A stretch of DNA of 64,000 bases. It comes from Maratus speciosus (Eukaryota > Arthropoda > Arachnida > Araneae > Salticidae). Below the pieces are notes generated by a model. It was not told the origin of the DNA. It saw only the letters and a program-made list of their open reading frames with translations, and did no database searches. The DNA lies in assembly GCA_963932465.1 (NCBI GenBank), contig OZ010795.1, positions 19,403,197 through 19,467,196 of the forward strand, given 5' to 3'. The translations under genes were made by a program, and so were the position numbers. Shown here in pieces: positions 60,272-64,000 of the stretch. How positions within the stretch are numbered: position 1 is the stretch's first letter; every line of letters starts with the position of its first letter.

Positions 60272-60909
60272 CGAGGGTGAGTCGGAAAATAAGTTTCTCC
60301 TGGCAACTGTGGACAGAGGTGTGCATGAAAGACAAAAAATGTAATGAAACATGAAAGATAAGACGTAACTTTATTTTTCTACTTAAGTGCCAAGTGAGTT
60401 GAGGCATTTATCACACCCTTTATAAGCTTCATAAAGCCCTCCAGGAAAAAAAACAGGGCTCTGCATACAAAAGAAGCGTTGAACGGCTTGTGTGACTTCA
60501 GCATTGCTTGTGAAGAAGTAGTCAAGCATTGCTTTCGTCTGTAGTGGCCGTGCACGTCCGTCCAGGTCTCGGTCTGTCCAACACTTGTTGACGCCCCTCA
60601 CTGAATTGGCGGCACCATCTCCGCACCATTTTTTTCGACAGCACTTCTGGCTCATAGACTCCCATGTGGCGGTTATGGATTTCTGCTCCCGATACTCCAC
60701 GTTCCCATTCTTAGCGACAACCGCTATCACTTCCTCTTTGACCACGAATTCACAACGCACTTTCTCTCCATATCTAACGGGAACAGAATGATGCAGAGCC
60801 CTGATTTTTTCAAGGAGCGCTTTTTGAAGCTTACAAAGGGGTATATTATCTTTCATACACACCTCTGTCCACAGCTGCCAGGGGAAACTTACTTTCCGAC
60901 TCATCCTCG
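60272..60909 (-). mobile_element. Shortened mariner-like element
   Basis: Ends CGAGGGTGAGTCGGAAAATA and, inverted, CGAGGATGAGTCGGAAAGTA, with TA at 60270-60271 and 60910-60911. Homology between ends extends about 60 bp (GGCAGCTGTGGACAGAGGTG). At 638 bp it is half the size of an autonomous mariner. Confidence 0.8.
60383..60904 (-). CDS. 173-codon ORF of the shortened mariner, transposase-derived tail
   Basis: The ORF opens inside the right terminal repeat, so its first residues (MSRKVSFPWQLWTEV) are translated terminal repeat rather than a transposase start. The last about 25 residues, FFPGGLYEAYKGCDKCLNSL, match the build of mariner transposase C-termini, where Tyr/Leu and DKCLN-type residues precede the stop near the terminal repeat. 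The centre has basic and cysteine residues (QKCCRKKWCGD) without a catalytic DDD triad that I can see. It is open but probably an internal-deletion product rather than an active enzyme; a chance open frame over diverged transposase sequence is equally possible. Confidence 0.4.
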   Translation of the reverse strand: MSRKVSFPWQLWTEVCMKDNIPLCKLQKALLEKIRALHHSVPVRYGEKVRCEFVVKEEVIAVVAKNGNVEYREQKSITATWESMSQKCCRKKWCGDGAANSVRGVNKCWTDRDLDGRARPLQTKAMLDYFFTSNAEVTQAVQRFFCMQSPVFFPGGLYEAYKGCDKCLNSLGT

Positions 60910-61763
60910 TATTACATTATGTTCTGCAGGTTTTTTGTTTGTTTTGCTTTTTTAGTACTTACTAGTTGAAGGGACCGCTTGTTTCCAATCTGGTTGTTAG
61001 CGATTTTTACCCATTTTCTGCAGCTTAAAGAGTAACAAGAACTAAAAATGGCTAGAAAAATATGTGAGAAAGGTTAAGAAAAATCTGTCGCAAAGCATCA
61101 TGATCTCATTAACAAATAAGGGCAATTTTCTTTTTTGTTATTTAGTTGTTTGGAATTTTTTAATTAAAATTAAATCTTTCAAAGTTCTAAAATAAACGCA
61201 AAATATTTATTCAATATAATTTATTTCTGTTTCTGCCCTTTATCAGTTTTGAAGGAAGGGGGGGGGGGGGGCGCCAAATTGACATGCTGCCCCGGGCGCA
61301 GTTTTCTCTTCGCACGGCCCTGCCCTGATCTCCCCACCATCACTTCTTGTTCGAGACTCGAGATGGTAATTGTGATATTTTGCCCTCATTCGAAAAATAA
61401 CTCGATATTTACTCCTTTAAAATTCCACTTAAACAAACTACTTCAAACGATTTTTTCAAGGCAGTATAAGTAACGTAAATTAGAAGTAGCAAAGTTTTGA
61501 CCCAATTTAAGCGAGCTGCATTAAGTGTGATGTAAACCCTATAAATGTATGTACTGACATTAAATGATTAATATACGCATTTACTTTTGTATTTATTTTA
61601 GTTTATGTTATTCTAGTAACGATTTATTATGCTGTTAATTAAATATATCATAGATGGTTATTTTGCCTTTTTATTACGCATTCAATATTACAGTTGTGAT
61701 TCCCCGCTTAATCGAATATTATTTCTGGTACAGCCAATATTCGTTTAAACGGGGACGACTGTA

Positions 61764-62377
61764 CATCACGGCTAGCTTCGGAATGCCAATCTGCTGTTCG
61801 TGGCAAGATAACATTTTGCCGTTGCTGATGGCGCCATCTAGTGCATATCAGAACAGATATAACACTTGATTTTCTGTGTCTGATATTGTTAAGTAACATT
61901 TTGTAAAACAATTCTTTCATTTTTAAATGACTTATCCCTTATATTCATCATTTCATAGAATTTTCAAAATAGAATCATTTATGCACCTCAAAAAATAATT
62001 TGCTTACAAGGGTCAGAATTAAAATCAATTTCGGGACAGGGGTTGCATTTCAAGTGTACTCATCTGTTGCGAAATTCCCATACTGATGTCATTAAATTTT
62101 GAAGTTGTTCATCAAACAGTACAATTCGGCAATTTATGCAGTTTAGTAAGGGAAATGATTCATTTAACTGATAATGGGTACACAAAAAACCAATTTTATG
62201 CGTTTCTTTTTAGAAAAATTAGGAAAAATGCACTTTTTTGATCTACTCTATCTCGCTTAATATGGGTGCAATAATGGGTCCTGTGACACTCAATGGACGT
62301 AGAATTCTATGCCCTACAATTTATAAATTAGGACTGTTTTTGTAGAAAGAACGTTTTTAGGTGCGTTCGTATATAAA
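61764..62377. other. No gene seen
   Basis: AT-rich DNA between the split Tigger-like element and the terminal palindrome. The last stretch, TTTTTAGGTGCGTTCGTATA (62354-62373), is a copy of the centre of the following palindrome and may be a remnant of another monomer. Confidence 0.4.
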
Positions 62378-63865
62378 AACAAGTTGGAAATTGCTCGTCA
62401 AACGTGGCAAATGAGGTGCGTTCATACTATAACGTACTATATTCTATAACTAGTTTTATAATTCTTTTTTGCACCCCATATTGTACTGAATGTGTATTTA
62501 TTTGCAATTCATAAGTGCATAGTCTGTAACATCATTAAAATGCACTTGCAATAATTTTTTCCCATCCCCCTTAATGTAACGGAAAACTTTTGACTGTCCC
62601 TGTAATTAAGCTATACATCCGATTTTCATGAAATTTGAAATGGCGCGACAAAATTTTGCAGCAATTATATATTTAAAATTTCAGCCCATTTGGAAAGCTG
62701 TAACATCATTAAAATGCACTTGCAATAATTTTTCCCATTGTCTTTAATGTAAAGAAAAAATTTTGACTGTCCCTGTAATTAAACTATACATCCGATTTTC
62801 ATAAAATTTGAAATGGCTTGACAAAATGTCACAATAATTATATGTTTAAAATTTGAGACCATTCGGAAAGCTTTAACATCATTAAAATGCACGTGCAATA
62901 ATTTTTTCCATTGGCCGTAATGTAAAGAAAAACTTTTGACTGTCCCTGTAATTTAACTATACATCCGATTTTCATAAAATTTGAAATGGCTCAACAAAAT
63001 TTTACAACAATCATATATTTAAAATTTCAGAACATTCGGTTGGGTAGTTTTTGCTCTATTATATGCGGACGGACGGACAGACAGACGGACTGAACGACGA
63101 CTATAGGTGCTACGTATTTATATAATTACGAACGCACCTAAAAAGTAGCACCTAGAGTCGTCGTTCAGTCCGTCTGTCTGTCCGTCCGTCTGCATATAAC
63201 AGACAAAAGCTACCCAACCAAATGGTCTGAAATTTTAAATATAGGATTGTTGCAAAATTTTGTCGAGCCATTTCAAATTTTATGAAAATCTGATATATAC
63301 TTTATTTACAGGGACAGTCCAAAGTTTTCCGTTACACGAGGGCCAATGGGAATAAATTATTACAAATCAATTTTAATGATGTCACAGCCTTCCGAATGCT
63401 CTGAAATTTTAAGTATATAATTGTTGCGAAATTTTGTCAAGCCATTTCCAATTTTATGAAAATCGGATGTATACTTTAATGACAGGACAGTCAAATATTT
63501 TCCGTTACATTATGGCCAATGGGAATAAATTATTGCAAGTGCATTTTAATGATGTTACAGCCTTCCGAATGGTCTGAAATTTTAAATATATAATTGTTGC
63601 GAAACTTTGTCAAGCCATTTCCAATTTTATGAAAATCGGATGCATACTTTAATGACAGGGACAGTCAAATGTTTTCCGTTACATTACGGGGAGTGGGGAA
63701 AAAATTATTGCAAGTGCATTTTAATGATGTTATAGACTATGCACTTATGAAGTGCAAAAAAATATACATTCAGTACACTATGGGGTGCAAAAAATAATTA
63801 TAAAACTAGTTATAGTACGAACGCACCTCATTTGCCACGTTTGACGAGCAATTTCCAACTTGTTT
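62378..63865. mobile_element. Palindromic repeat with tandem 175-bp units in each arm
   Basis: Left arm 62378-63114, spacer 63115-63143, right arm 63144-63865, inverted. Each arm runs from AACAAGTTGGAAATTGCTCG to GGTGCTAC and contains three tandem units of about 175 bp (left arm starts at about 62522, 62697 and 62870; blocks ACATCATTAAAATGCACTTG, TTTTGACTGTCCCTGTAATT, CATCCGATTTTCATRAAATT). The copy at 2677-3105 has one unit and one arm. A GACGGACAGACAGACGGAC tract lies near the centre on both sides. Non-coding. Confidence 0.8.
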
Positions 63866-64000
63866 GAGTTATTTGTGAAATACCGGAAAAGAGTGCGAAA
63901 ATTTTGAGGGTTTTGTGTTGGCACGTCTAAAATTCACTAGGCAAAATGGGATAAACTTCAAATACTTCATTTGGATGTAAAACAAAGTGATTAAAATTAT

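Larger units (their letters stand above)
55386..61322 (+). mobile_element. 5.9-kb hAT element (Zaphod/ZMYM-like transposase group), complete ends
   Basis: Left end CAGCACCGTGCGAAAGG, right end, inverted, CAGGGCCGTGCGAAGAG; both carry GCCCCGGGCGC and GGGCGCCAAATT just inside. The flanks are an exact 8-bp duplication, CCCTGATC, at 55378-55385 and 61323-61330, the hAT hallmark. The interior carries a dead transposase reading and five nested elements (55594-56382, 57188-57997, 59638-59904, 59901-60207, 60272-60909). Removing these leaves about 3.4 kb, a normal autonomous hAT length. Confidence 0.85.
55057..61761. mobile_element. Tigger-like non-autonomous element, split by a hAT
   Basis: Left end CAGTCCTCCTCACTTAATCG after TA (55055-55056); right end ...GTTTAAACGGGGACGACTG at 61761 before TA (61762-61763). 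The two halves (55057-55385 and 61331-61761) together give about 760 bp and match, in order, the uninterrupted relative at 34680-35328. No transposase. Confidence 0.75.

Overview
The window looks like AT-rich nuclear DNA from an invertebrate, most likely an arthropod. The organism is not named by anything in the sequence; the inference rests on the mix of element families: BEL/Pao and Ty3 retrotransposon debris, a Penelope-like element of the permuted 'Naiad' type, hAT, Tigger/pogo, mariner and piggyBac DNA elements, and repeats that end in GGACGGACAGACAGAC-type tracts. There are no operons, rRNA or tRNA genes, CRISPR arrays or bacterial signals. Almost everything recognisable is a mobile element or its remains; at most two short host exons can be argued for, both on the minus strand (21289-21399, signal-peptide-like; 43789-43962, Ser/Pro-rich).

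Layout. 1-5.4 kb: BEL/Pao pol debris, an inverted-repeat family copy, small MITEs. 5.4-21.25 kb: a Tigger/pogo element split near its right end by a 15,028-bp near-perfect palindrome (arms of about 7.45-7.48 kb, 90-bp spacer, 6-bp target duplication). The palindrome has no recognisable gene but carries terminal arrays of GATAA motifs and repeated cassettes of CRE-like, E-box, GATA and splice-donor-like sequence pointing outward. A candidate first coding exon ends about 40 bp beyond the Tigger end. 22.2-29.4 kb: foldback elements, an element family rich in TCGCC/GGCGA motifs, a decayed Ty3 pol fragment and nested MITEs. 29.9-32.5 kb: the only intact protein-coding element, with a GIY-YIG endonuclease ORF followed by a reverse transcriptase ORF, overlapping by ATGA. 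34.2-43.7 kb: microsatellite, Tigger-like and hAT-type non-autonomous elements, one hAT holding a nested Tigger. 44.0-54.2 kb: three tandem copies of a 3.3-3.5 kb composite unit that includes a piece of the exon just upstream. 55.06-61.76 kb: a Tigger-like element split by a complete-ended 5.9-kb hAT (8-bp duplication CCCTGATC) that itself holds five further elements. 62.4-63.9 kb: a palindromic repeat whose arms each contain three tandem 175-bp units.

The nesting gives relative ages: the Tigger hosts are older than the giant palindrome and the hAT, and the hAT is older than the piggyBac, mariner and Tigger MITEs inside it. The intact Naiad-type ORFs suggest a recent copy. All calls are from reading alone; no database search or alignment was run.
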